From positions 1 to 64,000 of IMG/VR virus record IMGVR_UViG_3300027759_000003: a stretch of 64,000 nucleotides of DNA, one strand, 5' to 3'. How positions within the stretch are numbered: the stretch's first letter is position 1; the number at the start of each line of letters is the position of its first letter. Positions 27,501-35,510 of the stretch are shown in pieces. The notes beneath the pieces were generated by a model that ran no database searches, was not told where the DNA came from, and saw nothing but the letters and a program-made list of their open reading frames with translations. Source of the stretch: a virus. The position numbers and the translations under genes are program-made.

Positions 27501-28909
27501 ACAATGAAGTAAGAGGGCAAACCCCAATTGGAAGCATGCCCTACTATCAACTTGGTGCAATACAGCCAAATCAAAACATCAGCATTGGTGGAGGTTCTGG
27601 AGGTCTAGGTGTGCTAGTTAATCCTGAAACAAACAATGGCTATTATTTTGAAATTATTGCATTAACAGAAAACAATGTTGAATCATATTTAAATTTAAAT
27701 GAACGAGGTCAATCAAACATTTCTATTAACAATGTTGTATTTTACAAAATTAAAAAAGAAACCGCATCAGATAAAGCAATTCCAATTAAGTTATACGGTG
27801 GACTCACTCAAATAAATATTGATAGCGGAACTTTTGCGGGGTATCAAAGAGCATCAGCAGAAGAAGACACAACGGTATATGATCTAACGGTAGAATATCA
27901 AGACATTGGTAATACTAGAAGGTTTTTCCTATATATTAATAATCAGTTAATTCAAGTTGTTGACGATACCGACCCACTTCCAATATACAACAACATGGCA
28001 TTATTTTCTCGTGGTTCTTCAAGATGCATGTTTGAACACGTCTACGCTTTATCTGGAAATTATTCTGAAAGTTTTGACTCTTCCGCAACAGAAACATTAT
28101 CTTCTGCATTTAAAAATAAAGAGGTTGGTACTAATGAATCATTTAGAAAATACGCAATGAGTGGGGTTGTTCAATCAACTTACCTCTCTGGAATAAGTGC
28201 ACAACAGCCACCAAAATATAACATATACTTTGAAGAGTTTGGATCTATAATGCGTGAGTGCGCCTATTTTAATATTAGATATGATCGTGCATATCCAGCC
28301 TTGTATTCTAAACTAGCCCCTCCAATTAACAAAAACCTTGCATATACAGTTTCTGGGTTTTACTCAGACTCGTATGGTGCTGAGTTTTTAATATTTAATT
28401 CAACGGATAATTTTTTAGTATTAGATGAAACAAGTGGAAACTATTTAAGAATTCAAGGTATTGCTTTTACACAAAACACAACTCACGAACTAACAGTAGA
28501 CGAATATTTCAAGAAAAAAGGAAATCTTTCAGACCCACCATTTAAAGGAAATACCTTAACTTATTCTCCATTAGTTCAAAAAAACAAATATGATGAAATT
28601 AAATTAAGCAGGTTAATTTATGGCAAAAATGAATTTTCCATAAGCACTGATTATATTCAAACACAAGATGATGCAGAAGCCCTAATGGGATGGATTATTA
28701 GTAAAATTATGACTCCTAAAAAATCAGTAGGCGTAAAGATATTTGCTACACCAACAATACAACTAGGAGATATTGTAACAATTGATTATAAAAATCCTAA
28801 TGATTTAGATTTAGTTGCTACAGAAAATGATAGGTTTGTAGTATACAATATAGAGTATTCAAGAAATGTAGATGGTCCAGATATGACTATCTATTTAAGT
28901 GAGGTATAA
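24593..28909 (+). CDS. Large tail-tip / baseplate protein
   Basis: 1438 residues from a TTG at 24593. That start was chosen because a GAAGAGG RBS lies just upstream and the previous gene stops at 24591; an extension would overlap the previous gene. The N-terminal half has gp27-like hub features (YCVPIKTLYSEGMPQSDVTG, then FFLESMPAPRMLVTN). A jelly-roll-like sugar-binding pattern lies at about 1050-1190 (FFLYINNQLIQVVDDTDPLP). The C-terminal 100 residues (RLIYGKNEFSISTDYIQTQDDAEALMGWI, then a GDIVTIDYK strand) match the end of tail-associated hub proteins. It probably joins the tube tip to the fibres. Confidence 0.7.
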   Translation: MFVSQELKTHFETSPTIQTRSLVLAEWNMNMPDNIFYVGNYRYRPTGDEIKFQTLPSSFDSLDAGDYYTDATDSEISINGGVDDQDLPQLFTSIEQKRKLLYSLEDCLKPFRPRSGINKPLFFDRSNQYLSNSGVFMAQRPRYYMSSRYDEFKYWNSYRKENNVERGIAKNILNGFYYIDDAVPFVVYKEQVPTNRIVIKMQTNIGNVDLQDFINFSSVNADPFFGELNKTTPKRWKVQYLKNNNWVDAYSFNENSTRSDGSPIIGSDGYVELEYGLIIPSEYADTFVFAETYSSTTLLPESSINGYAYLVLETSNGIGTYHVWNSTSQAYETFTPTYGWTIGSESINPKTNFVKDLVSPGLFVDPTSGESRYREFAYIRGIRIVAEIMNKKDSTFDLIEMSPRLVVDVSDEVISYNIKKSLSDLGNTALPVGQLLASTGSISIFDAEQAFNPINTNSIISDYLRKNIKFTFYEKILNVENYDYCVPIKTLYSEGMPQSDVTGGSLSLELRDFYFFLESMPAPRMLVTNVSLSYAICLLLDYIGFANYSFKRVIDEQDPIIPYLFIAPDQNVAEVLNQLAVATQTSMFFDEYNNFIVMSKDYLMPTESQRSTNIQLLGNNNQSVSGIIENQTTSNIPNIIAITAEDKTIFNDGKINYTTRYIQRSYGSINQANVLDQDKTWVYKPSLLWEVSGTNETKTINESVSKSDNYILAAMPLNSNLSSALPTVFGNSVINNTIDIGENVYFLTRNQGYFYSNGEIIRYDAVQYSITGVGNVYISNNQEYQKYFATLPFNGKIYPTGLIRIFSTPYYESIGSLTRLQAGEVYEHGRGQFGTQITSHFAGINPYWSDKDNVRGIEMQSQYLFTTELNPTIPATSVGAAGISNDLAKQASRNGIIKNSNATNFLTETEVNQLSSTKAGVVQASALIINGPSFKTTETPINFVSYVYKNLNSAFKAFGTRVRIVGKIENNEVRGQTPIGSMPYYQLGAIQPNQNISIGGGSGGLGVLVNPETNNGYYFEIIALTENNVESYLNLNERGQSNISINNVVFYKIKKETASDKAIPIKLYGGLTQINIDSGTFAGYQRASAEEDTTVYDLTVEYQDIGNTRRFFLYINNQLIQVVDDTDPLPIYNNMALFSRGSSRCMFEHVYALSGNYSESFDSSATETLSSAFKNKEVGTNESFRKYAMSGVVQSTYLSGISAQQPPKYNIYFEEFGSIMRECAYFNIRYDRAYPALYSKLAPPINKNLAYTVSGFYSDSYGAEFLIFNSTDNFLVLDETSGNYLRIQGIAFTQNTTHELTVDEYFKKKGNLSDPPFKGNTLTYSPLVQKNKYDEIKLSRLIYGKNEFSISTDYIQTQDDAEALMGWIISKIMTPKKSVGVKIFATPTIQLGDIVTIDYKNPNDLDLVATENDRFVVYNIEYSRNVDGPDMTIYLSEV

Positions 28910-28910
28910 A

Positions 28911-29420
28911 ATGTCAATTAGTTTATCTGCAACACCGCAAACCCCTACAACTTTAAATCAAATACTATCAGCCTCAAATGTTAATCAAATAAAGGCAGCC
29001 ACACCAGATATTATTTTGTTTGAAGATGATTATGTTTCAATAAGTGAAATGTCAACTTTATATTTTGAAGACATTGGCGCTCAAGAATTAATAAGCATAT
29101 CAAGAAATGACACAATTAATGGACAAAACATATCTTATCAACCAATAAAAAATATTAAATCTTTACAACAATCATATAATCCAAACAATATTCTTGGTTT
29201 GCAAAAAACATCAGATAAATATTTTGCTGGATTTTCTATTAGATTTGATCAAAAATTTCCAAACGTTGGTAACGGGTTAGATGGAGAGAATATTTATGTT
29301 GATGAAGAGGGCAATCTAGTTATAGAAGCAATAGGCTTAAACAATGATGAGCAAATTGAGGTTGAACTAAGCACTAGTGGTACAATATATAATATACAAT
29401 TTGACGGGAACGAATCGTGA
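28911..29420 (+). CDS. Minor tail / baseplate protein
   Basis: 169 residues; the ATG at 28911 directly follows the previous stop (TAAAATG). It is acidic and Ser/Asn/Ile-rich, with no recognisable enzymatic motif. A middle strand LYFEDIGAQELISISRNDTI and a C-terminal hairpin EGNLVIEAIGLNNDEQIEVE are visible. It is coupled to the next gene (GTG overlapping its TGA). A structural role in the tail tip is likely from context. Confidence 0.55.
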   Translation: MSISLSATPQTPTTLNQILSASNVNQIKAATPDIILFEDDYVSISEMSTLYFEDIGAQELISISRNDTINGQNISYQPIKNIKSLQQSYNPNNILGLQKTSDKYFAGFSIRFDQKFPNVGNGLDGENIYVDEEGNLVIEAIGLNNDEQIEVELSTSGTIYNIQFDGNES

Positions 29421-30580
29421 TAACTAATACTGGAAAAGGTATTATTGGCAAATACCTGCTTGGACAGGCCCCAGCCTATGCATCATATATTGCAATTGGG
29501 TGTGGCCCAACACCACTAAATACCAATGATACTTCTGAAGATTTTTCTTCAAAAAAGAATTTAGACTTTGAAATGTTTAGGGTACCAATTTCTTCTAGAG
29601 GATTTGTAAACGAAAACGGTACAGATAAAATTGTTCTTACTGCAGAATTACCAACAGAAGAAAGATATGAAATATCAGAAATAGGGCTATACTCTGCTGG
29701 ATCAAATCCTTCTGCTGGAGTTTATGATAGTAAAACAATCTTTGCATTTACAGCAACAGAAAGTTGGCAGTATACCACTAGCGCTGCAACAACAGCAATT
29801 CAAACTTTTCCCGAACCGCTTGATAATGGCAATGGCAATATTATTCTTGTTGCAGATCCAGTGTTTAAAACAAATGCTGATAATACTATTTTCTTTAATC
29901 CATCTCGTGCAAACAGGTATGAAAGGTGTAGGTTTTTAAATAACATAATTTTAATTAGGGGTGATCAGGCAGACTTAACCCTTAGTTCTGAAAGCGATGA
30001 AACCCTTGATCATTTTGTAATTGAATCAGGATCAAATCATATAAAATTAACAGGTGCTAACATTGATCTATCAAGAAACTCTCCAAAAGATGAATTAAAA
30101 TTAGCGTTTTCTTTAGTAAGCAGAGATGGAAACTCAGCCTCAATACCTGAAACAATTAGAATTCTTGTTGAATTTTCTTCTCCTGACGGAACACAGTATG
30201 CAAGGTTTGAAGCAGAACTAGACCAAGGGAGTTCTGGAAATTTAGAAAATTCAATTGCAGATTTTGAGACTAATAGATATTTTGTAATATCAAAAGAATT
30301 GCAGGACTTGTACAAAACAGAAAATTTTAGTTGGGAAATAGCAACTATAGTAAAAATTTATGCCTGTGTTATTACAGATGAAAGTGGAGAATTTAATGTT
30401 CCTTCTAATAACTATTATATTGCATTAGACGCTTTAAGATTAGAAAATACTCAAACAGTTAATCCACTTTATGGACTAACGGGGTATTCTATTGTAAAAA
30501 ATGAAAATGAAGAAACTGTTATAAAGTCTCCTAATACTAGCAACTATGTTGAATTTAGATTTTCTGTTGGTGTGTCGTAA
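29417..30580 (+). CDS. Baseplate/fibre-attachment-like structural protein
   Basis: 387 residues, starting at a GTG that overlaps the previous stop. The N-terminal about 120 residues (YASYIAIGCGPTPL, then FVNENGTDKIVLTAELP, then ISEIGLYSAGSN) match the beta-rich N-terminal domain of phage fibre or tail-collar proteins that dock on the baseplate. The C-terminal about 200 residues resemble a lectin-like sandwich (SPDGTQYARFEAELDQGSSG). No signal peptide. It is read as part of the tail-tip operon. Confidence 0.6.
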   Translation: MITNTGKGIIGKYLLGQAPAYASYIAIGCGPTPLNTNDTSEDFSSKKNLDFEMFRVPISSRGFVNENGTDKIVLTAELPTEERYEISEIGLYSAGSNPSAGVYDSKTIFAFTATESWQYTTSAATTAIQTFPEPLDNGNGNIILVADPVFKTNADNTIFFNPSRANRYERCRFLNNIILIRGDQADLTLSSESDETLDHFVIESGSNHIKLTGANIDLSRNSPKDELKLAFSLVSRDGNSASIPETIRILVEFSSPDGTQYARFEAELDQGSSGNLENSIADFETNRYFVISKELQDLYKTENFSWEIATIVKIYACVITDESGEFNVPSNNYYIALDALRLENTQTVNPLYGLTGYSIVKNENEETVIKSPNTSNYVEFRFSVGVS

Positions 30581-31005
30581 TGGCTGATGCAGGGATTAAA
30601 AAATTAGTTATTCCAAAGAGTCAATTGCCACCAGTAAATGACGACAATGAGTATGTTTTAAGATACAGGATTGTATCTGATGATAAAAACAGAACTTCTC
30701 ACTATTCTCCAATCTTTACAGCAGTAGCAAATACCATTGAGCCTGTAAGCGGAAACCTTTCGAGAAACGGAAATAGTTTAGTTGCAGTCTGGGGCGATGA
30801 AAATAATAGACCTAAATATGATATTTTTGTAAAATTTGATAATGGGACCTATGAATATCACGGAACATCGCCAATACATACATATGGGTTTCTTAAAGGA
30901 AATGCTACAATAAATGTTAGAGTTGCAGTCCAGGTTGAAGGAATTAACAAAGAAAGAAATGCTGGATTAACTATATTTGAATCAAGCATAGTTTCTTTGG
31001 TATAA
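30580..31005 (+). CDS. Small tail protein with fibronectin-like strands
   Basis: 141 residues, overlapping the previous stop (TAATG). Strands such as EYVLRYRIVSDDKNRTSHYS and a C-terminal NVRVAVQVEGINKERNAGL give a fibronectin type III-like pattern, common as linkers in tail-tip proteins. No catalytic residues are seen. Confidence 0.55.
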   Translation: MADAGIKKLVIPKSQLPPVNDDNEYVLRYRIVSDDKNRTSHYSPIFTAVANTIEPVSGNLSRNGNSLVAVWGDENNRPKYDIFVKFDNGTYEYHGTSPIHTYGFLKGNATINVRVAVQVEGINKERNAGLTIFESSIVSLV

Positions 31006-31006
31006 T
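30977..31006 (+). promoter_or_regulatory. Promoter TTGAAT-18-TATAAT with extended -10
   Basis: TTGAAT at 30977-30982, an 18-bp spacer ending in TGG, then TATAAT at 31001-31006. It overlaps the end of the previous gene. AGGAGG (31012-31017) precedes the ATG at 31022. Confidence 0.65.
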
Positions 31007-31021
31007 TAAATAGGAGGATAA

Positions 31022-31465
31022 ATGTCAAAAATACCACTACCAGAACGTGGGCAACCATTAGATGTTACTTACATTTATGAATTAGCCAAAGCAATAAACG
31101 ACCTGTCTACGCAGATCTCTTCTGCAAGTTATAATTTTACAACTATTGATAACGGATCGTCAAACAAAGAAACAATAAAAACTTCAAATGCAAAAATAGC
31201 AGGCGGATACATACCAGTTTTCACAAATAGCACAGTTAGTGCTGGCAACGAAAGAGCATTTACTTATTCTTTTCAAAGTGAATTTAAGTTTCCACCAATA
31301 GTTACAGCAACGCCATTAAATATTGGAAACACAGAGGCAGGACAAAATGTTACAGTTGTTTTACAAACAATAACAACATCTAAAGTAGACGGCTTTGTAA
31401 GGTTTGGAGCATCTGGTAATTTATCTTTGGCTGTTAACTTAATTGCCGTTGGCATACCAAACTAA
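31022..31465 (+). CDS. Short tail-fibre-like protein
   Basis: 147 residues. The N-terminal helix (TYIYELAKAINDLSTQISS) looks like a trimerising coil. The C-terminal about 85 residues (FTYSFQSEFKFPPIVTATPL, then FVRFGASGNLSLAVNLIAVG) match the beta pattern of H-type-lectin-like fibre tips. The gene has its own promoter and strong RBS, the last in the tail block. It may be a receptor-binding tip; this is inference. Confidence 0.6.
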   Translation: MSKIPLPERGQPLDVTYIYELAKAINDLSTQISSASYNFTTIDNGSSNKETIKTSNAKIAGGYIPVFTNSTVSAGNERAFTYSFQSEFKFPPIVTATPLNIGNTEAGQNVTVVLQTITTSKVDGFVRFGASGNLSLAVNLIAVGIPN

Positions 31466-31479
31466 AAGATAGCAGCATA

Positions 31480-31671
31480 ATGATTTTTTGTAATAAATGT
31501 AATGGTCGTTTGTTTATTGATAGACAATATACAAGCGTACAGCATATGGAAACGTATTGTATTCGGTGTGGATCAAGAAGGTTTTATCATCCACCAACTG
31601 AAAGCGGAGAGGGCAGATGGTTACTGGCAAAGGAATTATCGAGAGCCAAACTTACAATAACGAATCTATAA
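31480..31671 (+). CDS. Small zinc-ribbon protein
   Basis: 63 residues with two CxxC pairs (CNKC at the N-terminus and CIRC at about 30-33), a treble-clef or zinc-ribbon arrangement. It overlaps the next gene by 55 bp. Function unknown; small zinc ribbons often modulate transcription or replication. Confidence 0.6.
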   Translation: MIFCNKCNGRLFIDRQYTSVQHMETYCIRCGSRRFYHPPTESGEGRWLLAKELSRAKLTITNL

Positions 31672-32159
31672 TAAAAGGAAGTAAGAAAATTTGGTTTCTT
31701 AATGGAGACCTTGTAAGGCTTTACCATAGTTCAAGATCTACTGGTTTGGTGTCTGTATACAACATTAATAAAGATAGAGTTGAAACTTGCCTAAGAACTG
31801 ATTTTAGAAAAAATAGAGAAAAGGCTTATACGGTTGCTGAGACTGCTAGATTAATTAATCGTCATAGAAAGTATATGCCAACATTAATTAAAAAAGGAGT
31901 TATTCCGCCACCAGTAGGATCTACCATTAATGGAAGGACTGGATGGCAAATAAGATCATACTATTCAGAAAGCGCAGTTAAGGTGATTCGTGATATACTG
32001 GCATCTATACATATGGGGCAACCAAGAAAAGACGGGTTAATAACAAATAATATGACGCCTACGAACCAAGAGTTGACACGACGAATGGGAAAAGGTATAC
32101 TTACATATACAAAGACAGATGACGGAAGGTATATTCCAATCTGGTCTGAAAACATTTAA
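31617..32159 (+). CDS. HTH DNA-binding protein (MerR-like helix-turn-helix)
   Basis: 180 residues. Residues about 70-120 contain a MerR/excisionase-type motif (AYTVAETARLINRHRKYMPT followed by IKKGVIPPP). The N-terminus has a short beta domain (KKIWFLNGDLVRLYHSSRST). The start lies inside the zinc-ribbon gene. It may control the early/replication block that follows or bind phage DNA otherwise; no operator can be identified. Confidence 0.6.
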   Translation: MVTGKGIIESQTYNNESIIKGSKKIWFLNGDLVRLYHSSRSTGLVSVYNINKDRVETCLRTDFRKNREKAYTVAETARLINRHRKYMPTLIKKGVIPPPVGSTINGRTGWQIRSYYSESAVKVIRDILASIHMGQPRKDGLITNNMTPTNQELTRRMGKGILTYTKTDDGRYIPIWSENI

Positions 32160-32178
32160 AATAGAGAAAAGGTGGGGT

Positions 32179-32391
32179 ATGGAAAACGATAATACAAAAG
32201 TATCAGTAACTCTAGGATATACACTTAATCTGGGTAACTTCCAGTCTTTAAGAATTGATCTAGGGGTTGTTGACTCTAAGCGTGATGGTGAAAACTCAGA
32301 TCAGGCTTTTGATAGAGTCTATAAGTTTGTTGAAGACAAACTAACTGAAAAAATTCAAGAGGCACAATTAGAGGCTGATAGCAAAGACTAA
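32179..32391 (+). CDS. Small conserved-looking protein upstream of helicase
   Basis: 70 residues from the ATG at 32179 (RBS AAAGGTGGGG). The pattern VSVTLGYTLNLGNFQSLRID plus an acidic helix is like small proteins found beside replication genes in actinophages. Function unknown. Confidence 0.55.
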   Translation: MENDNTKVSVTLGYTLNLGNFQSLRIDLGVVDSKRDGENSDQAFDRVYKFVEDKLTEKIQEAQLEADSKD

Positions 32392-32699
32392 TGGCTGAAC
32401 GCAAAGACCGCATGGCTTTGCTTAGTAGGTACAGCAAGTTACATACAGCAAAGTATGAGCAAAAGCCATCTTTAAATTTAAATGTAGAGCAATGGTCTGC
32501 TGATGCCTTAGTAGAGTCCTATGGTATTTCTGGTTGTTATGATTTGCTAGAATATTATTTTAGTATTGCACAAGAACCAAGTTGGAATTACTTTGCATAT
32601 AATGCAGAAAAGATTATTAACGGTAAACTAGATTTTGAAAAAGATACATTAGAACGAATAGAGCGAAGAAAGTTAGCAAGGAGGTGGCTCAGTGAATAA
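32391..32699 (+). CDS. Small helical protein before helicase
   Basis: 102 residues, starting on the last base of the previous stop and overlapping the helicase start by 8 nt. Helical and charged, with no known motif. Operon position directly before a DnaB-like helicase makes a helicase-loading or adaptor role possible, but this is inference only. Confidence 0.5.
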   Translation: MAERKDRMALLSRYSKLHTAKYEQKPSLNLNVEQWSADALVESYGISGCYDLLEYYFSIAQEPSWNYFAYNAEKIINGKLDFEKDTLERIERRKLARRWLSE

Positions 32700-33915
32700 T
32701 ACAGAAGCAAGAGTTATCTCAGCATTATTACAAGACAAACAAATGCACGTACTTCTACAGGCTAATGTTGAAAACCTTCTTAGGACTCATAATGATGTTT
32801 GGAATTTTATAAGGTTGTATTTTGAAAATAATAGTGTAGTTCCTCCAACCTCTTTGGTTGTAGAAAAGTTTAGAGACTTCCAGCCAGTAGAGAATGTTGG
32901 TGCAACTAAACACCATCTTGAAGAGTTACAGACTGAATACTTAAACGATAGCCTAAAGGATATTTTAAGATCTGCAGCAGGAGAAGTTCAAACTGGTAAT
33001 GGCACAGAAGCCCTTAATGGTCTTATTACAAAAACATCTGAACTAAAAAAGAATGCATCTGCCATACGTGATATTGATGCAACAGACCTAGAGTCTGCCG
33101 TTGCATATTTTGAAAAGATTAAAGAACAAAAAGAGACTGGTCAAATTGGAATTAAAACAGGTTTACCAGGATTTGATAACTACCTACCTTCTGGAATTAT
33201 GCCAGGACAACTAGGTGTCTTTTTGGCTTATCCTGGAATTGGTAAATCATGGCTAGCACTTTACTTTGCAGTCCAAGCATGGAAACAAGGTAAGTCTCCA
33301 TTAGTTATTTCTTTAGAAATGTCTGAGACAGAAGTTCGTAATCGTGTGTTTGCTATTATGGGTGAAGGTCTTTGGTCTCATCGCAAACTTAGCAATGGTG
33401 AAGTTGAAATTGATATGTTAAAGAATTGGCATAAAAATAAAATAGAAGGCAAACCAGAGTTTCATATTATATCTAATGATAGTGGTGGAGAAGTAAGCCC
33501 ATCTGTTATTCGTGGAAAGATTGATCAGTATAAACCAGACTTTATAATTGTAGACTATTTACAACTTATGGCTCCAAACCAAAAATCTGAGAATGAGACA
33601 GTTAGAATGAAAAACCTTTCTCGTGAATTAAAGTTAATGGCTATATCAGAAGAGGTTCCAATTATTGCTATTTCATCTGCTACGCCTGACGATGTAAAAG
33701 ATTTAAGCAGCGCACCAACACTTGGTCAGACTGCATGGTCTAGACAAATTGCTTACGATGCTGACTGGGTTATGGCATTAGGTCGTGCTACAAACAGTGA
33801 TATTATTGAATGTGTATTTAGAAAAAATCGTAACGGTTTTATGGGAGACTTTTTAGTACAAGTAGATTTTGACAAAGGTTATTACAGATATAAGGATTAC
33901 GAAGATGGTAAATAA
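32692..33915 (+). CDS. DnaB-like replicative helicase
   Basis: 407 residues from a GTG start with an AAGGAGGT RBS. The C-terminal RecA-like domain has Walker A (YPGIGKSWLALYF, about 180-192), a SLEMSETEVRNR motif like that of DnaB, and Walker B with DFIIVDYLQLM (about 280-290). The N-terminal about 150 residues form a short helical domain. It is followed in overlap by the primase gene. The pair would unwind and prime the fork. Confidence 0.9.
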   Translation: MNNTEARVISALLQDKQMHVLLQANVENLLRTHNDVWNFIRLYFENNSVVPPTSLVVEKFRDFQPVENVGATKHHLEELQTEYLNDSLKDILRSAAGEVQTGNGTEALNGLITKTSELKKNASAIRDIDATDLESAVAYFEKIKEQKETGQIGIKTGLPGFDNYLPSGIMPGQLGVFLAYPGIGKSWLALYFAVQAWKQGKSPLVISLEMSETEVRNRVFAIMGEGLWSHRKLSNGEVEIDMLKNWHKNKIEGKPEFHIISNDSGGEVSPSVIRGKIDQYKPDFIIVDYLQLMAPNQKSENETVRMKNLSRELKLMAISEEVPIIAISSATPDDVKDLSSAPTLGQTAWSRQIAYDADWVMALGRATNSDIIECVFRKNRNGFMGDFLVQVDFDKGYYRYKDYEDGK

Positions 33916-34828
33916 CATTTATAGTAAAGAACAAATACAAAGAGTGCTTAGTGGTGCAGGTATTGATGTTGAAGCAGAGTTTGGCAATGATTACATAATC
34001 TATTGTCCATATCATAATAACACTAGAACTCCTGCTGCCGAAGTTGCAAAAGATAGTGGATTGTTTTTTTGTTTTGGATGTCAAACAACTAAAAACCTTG
34101 AAGAATTTATCATGTTTGTAACTGGTAGAACTTATTTTGAAGCAGCACGGTATATAAAAAGCAAACAAACAGAAACTAATATTGAGAGTGTAATTAATAA
34201 AGCAATGTATGCTCCACCAGATTTTGTTCAGTATGACGAGGTGTTAATTAAAAGATTAAATAATCAGGCTCTAGAGTCTCCAAGAGCAATGAGATATTAT
34301 GCTGGAAGATACATAACAGAAGATTCAGTTAAAAAATTTGGACTTGGCTATTCAGAAAAACAAGATATGTTGACTATACCAGTTCACTCTCCAGATGGAT
34401 TAACACTTGGCTTTGTTGGTCGATCTGTAGAAGGTAAAGAGTTTAAAAATACTCCAGGACTTCCAAAAGGTAAAATATTGTTTAACTTACACAGGATTAA
34501 AGCATCCAGTATTGTGTATGTAGTTGAATCATCTTTTGATGCTATAAGGCTAGACCAAGTAGGATTCCCAGCAGTGGCAACTCTGGGGGCTAACGTATCT
34601 GCATCACAGATCAAACTGTTAGCAAAATACTTCAACAATGTTGTTCTTGTTGCAGACAATGACGAGGCTGGTTCAATAATGAAAGATAAGTTAATTGAAA
34701 AACTTGGCTCATTAGTGACCGTAATAAACATAGATAAAAAATATAAAGATATAGGCGATATGGATGATGAGGCAATTCGAAGCATAGAGTTTCAATTTGA
34801 CAAATCTATATCAACTATGTTAAACTAA
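33905..34828 (+). CDS. DNA primase (CHC2 zinc finger + Toprim)
   Basis: 307 residues from the ATG at 33905, overlapping the helicase stop by 11 nt. The N-terminal CHC2-type zinc finger has CPYH and, about 25 residues on, CFGC. The Toprim domain has the acidic residue in VYVVESSFDAIRL and the DxD of VVLVADNDEAG. It is much shorter than bacterial DnaG (about 600 aa) and lacks the helicase-binding C-terminal domain, which is usual for phage primases. It lays down RNA primers at the phage fork. Confidence 0.88.
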   Translation: MVNNIYSKEQIQRVLSGAGIDVEAEFGNDYIIYCPYHNNTRTPAAEVAKDSGLFFCFGCQTTKNLEEFIMFVTGRTYFEAARYIKSKQTETNIESVINKAMYAPPDFVQYDEVLIKRLNNQALESPRAMRYYAGRYITEDSVKKFGLGYSEKQDMLTIPVHSPDGLTLGFVGRSVEGKEFKNTPGLPKGKILFNLHRIKASSIVYVVESSFDAIRLDQVGFPAVATLGANVSASQIKLLAKYFNNVVLVADNDEAGSIMKDKLIEKLGSLVTVINIDKKYKDIGDMDDEAIRSIEFQFDKSISTMLN

Positions 34829-34850
34829 TATAACAAACGAAGGAGAATAT

Positions 34851-35507
34851 ATGAGCGTAGTAAAGGGACTAAAAAATATAAATGCCCTGCTCGAAAAACC
34901 AAAATATGATGAAAACTCTCCAAAGGTAAGATGGTTAAAAATTGCCGATGGACAAGCAGTAAAAATCCGTTTCATTGAAGAACTAGATGAAGACTCTGCA
35001 AATTATAATGCAGACCGTGGTCTTGCTCTAGTCGTTAAGGAACATACAAATCCAAAAGACTACAAGCGCAAGGCTGTAGACACAATGGAATCAGAAGGTC
35101 GTGACTGGGCAGAAGAAATGCATCGCAAAGATGTAAAGGCTGGCTGGAGAGCACGTCTTCGTTTCTATTGCAATGTTTTAGTCGACGATGGCATTGAAGC
35201 ACCGTATGTGGCTATTTGGTCAATGGGTGTTAGCAAGCAATCAGCATTTAATACAATTCGTGAGTATGCACTTGAAACAGGTAGCATCTCAAACGTAGTC
35301 TGGAAAGTAAAGCGAAATGGTCAGGGTACTGAAACAAGTTACACAACCATTCCAGGTGCACCAGATACAGAACCATTTGACTGGTCAGCATTTAAGCCTT
35401 ATCCTCTTGAGTTAGCATTAAAGAAAATTCCTTATGCTGAACAAGAAGCATTCTACTTAGGCTTTGACGGTCCAACAACTTCATCTGCTACCAACGTAGA
35501 CTGGTAA
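34851..35507 (+). CDS. Putative single-stranded DNA-binding protein
   Basis: 218 residues with RBS AAGGAGAA. It lies between primase and polymerase, the usual place for a phage SSB. The sequence has OB-fold-like strands (VRWLKIADGQAVKIRFIEEL, then RARLRFYCNVLVDDGIEAPY) and a polar C-terminal tail ending TNVDW. It looks like the gp32/actinophage SSB-like group, but the family is not certain from sequence alone. Confidence 0.6.
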   Translation: MSVVKGLKNINALLEKPKYDENSPKVRWLKIADGQAVKIRFIEELDEDSANYNADRGLALVVKEHTNPKDYKRKAVDTMESEGRDWAEEMHRKDVKAGWRARLRFYCNVLVDDGIEAPYVAIWSMGVSKQSAFNTIREYALETGSISNVVWKVKRNGQGTETSYTTIPGAPDTEPFDWSAFKPYPLELALKKIPYAEQEAFYLGFDGPTTSSATNVDW

Positions 35508-35510
35508 TAG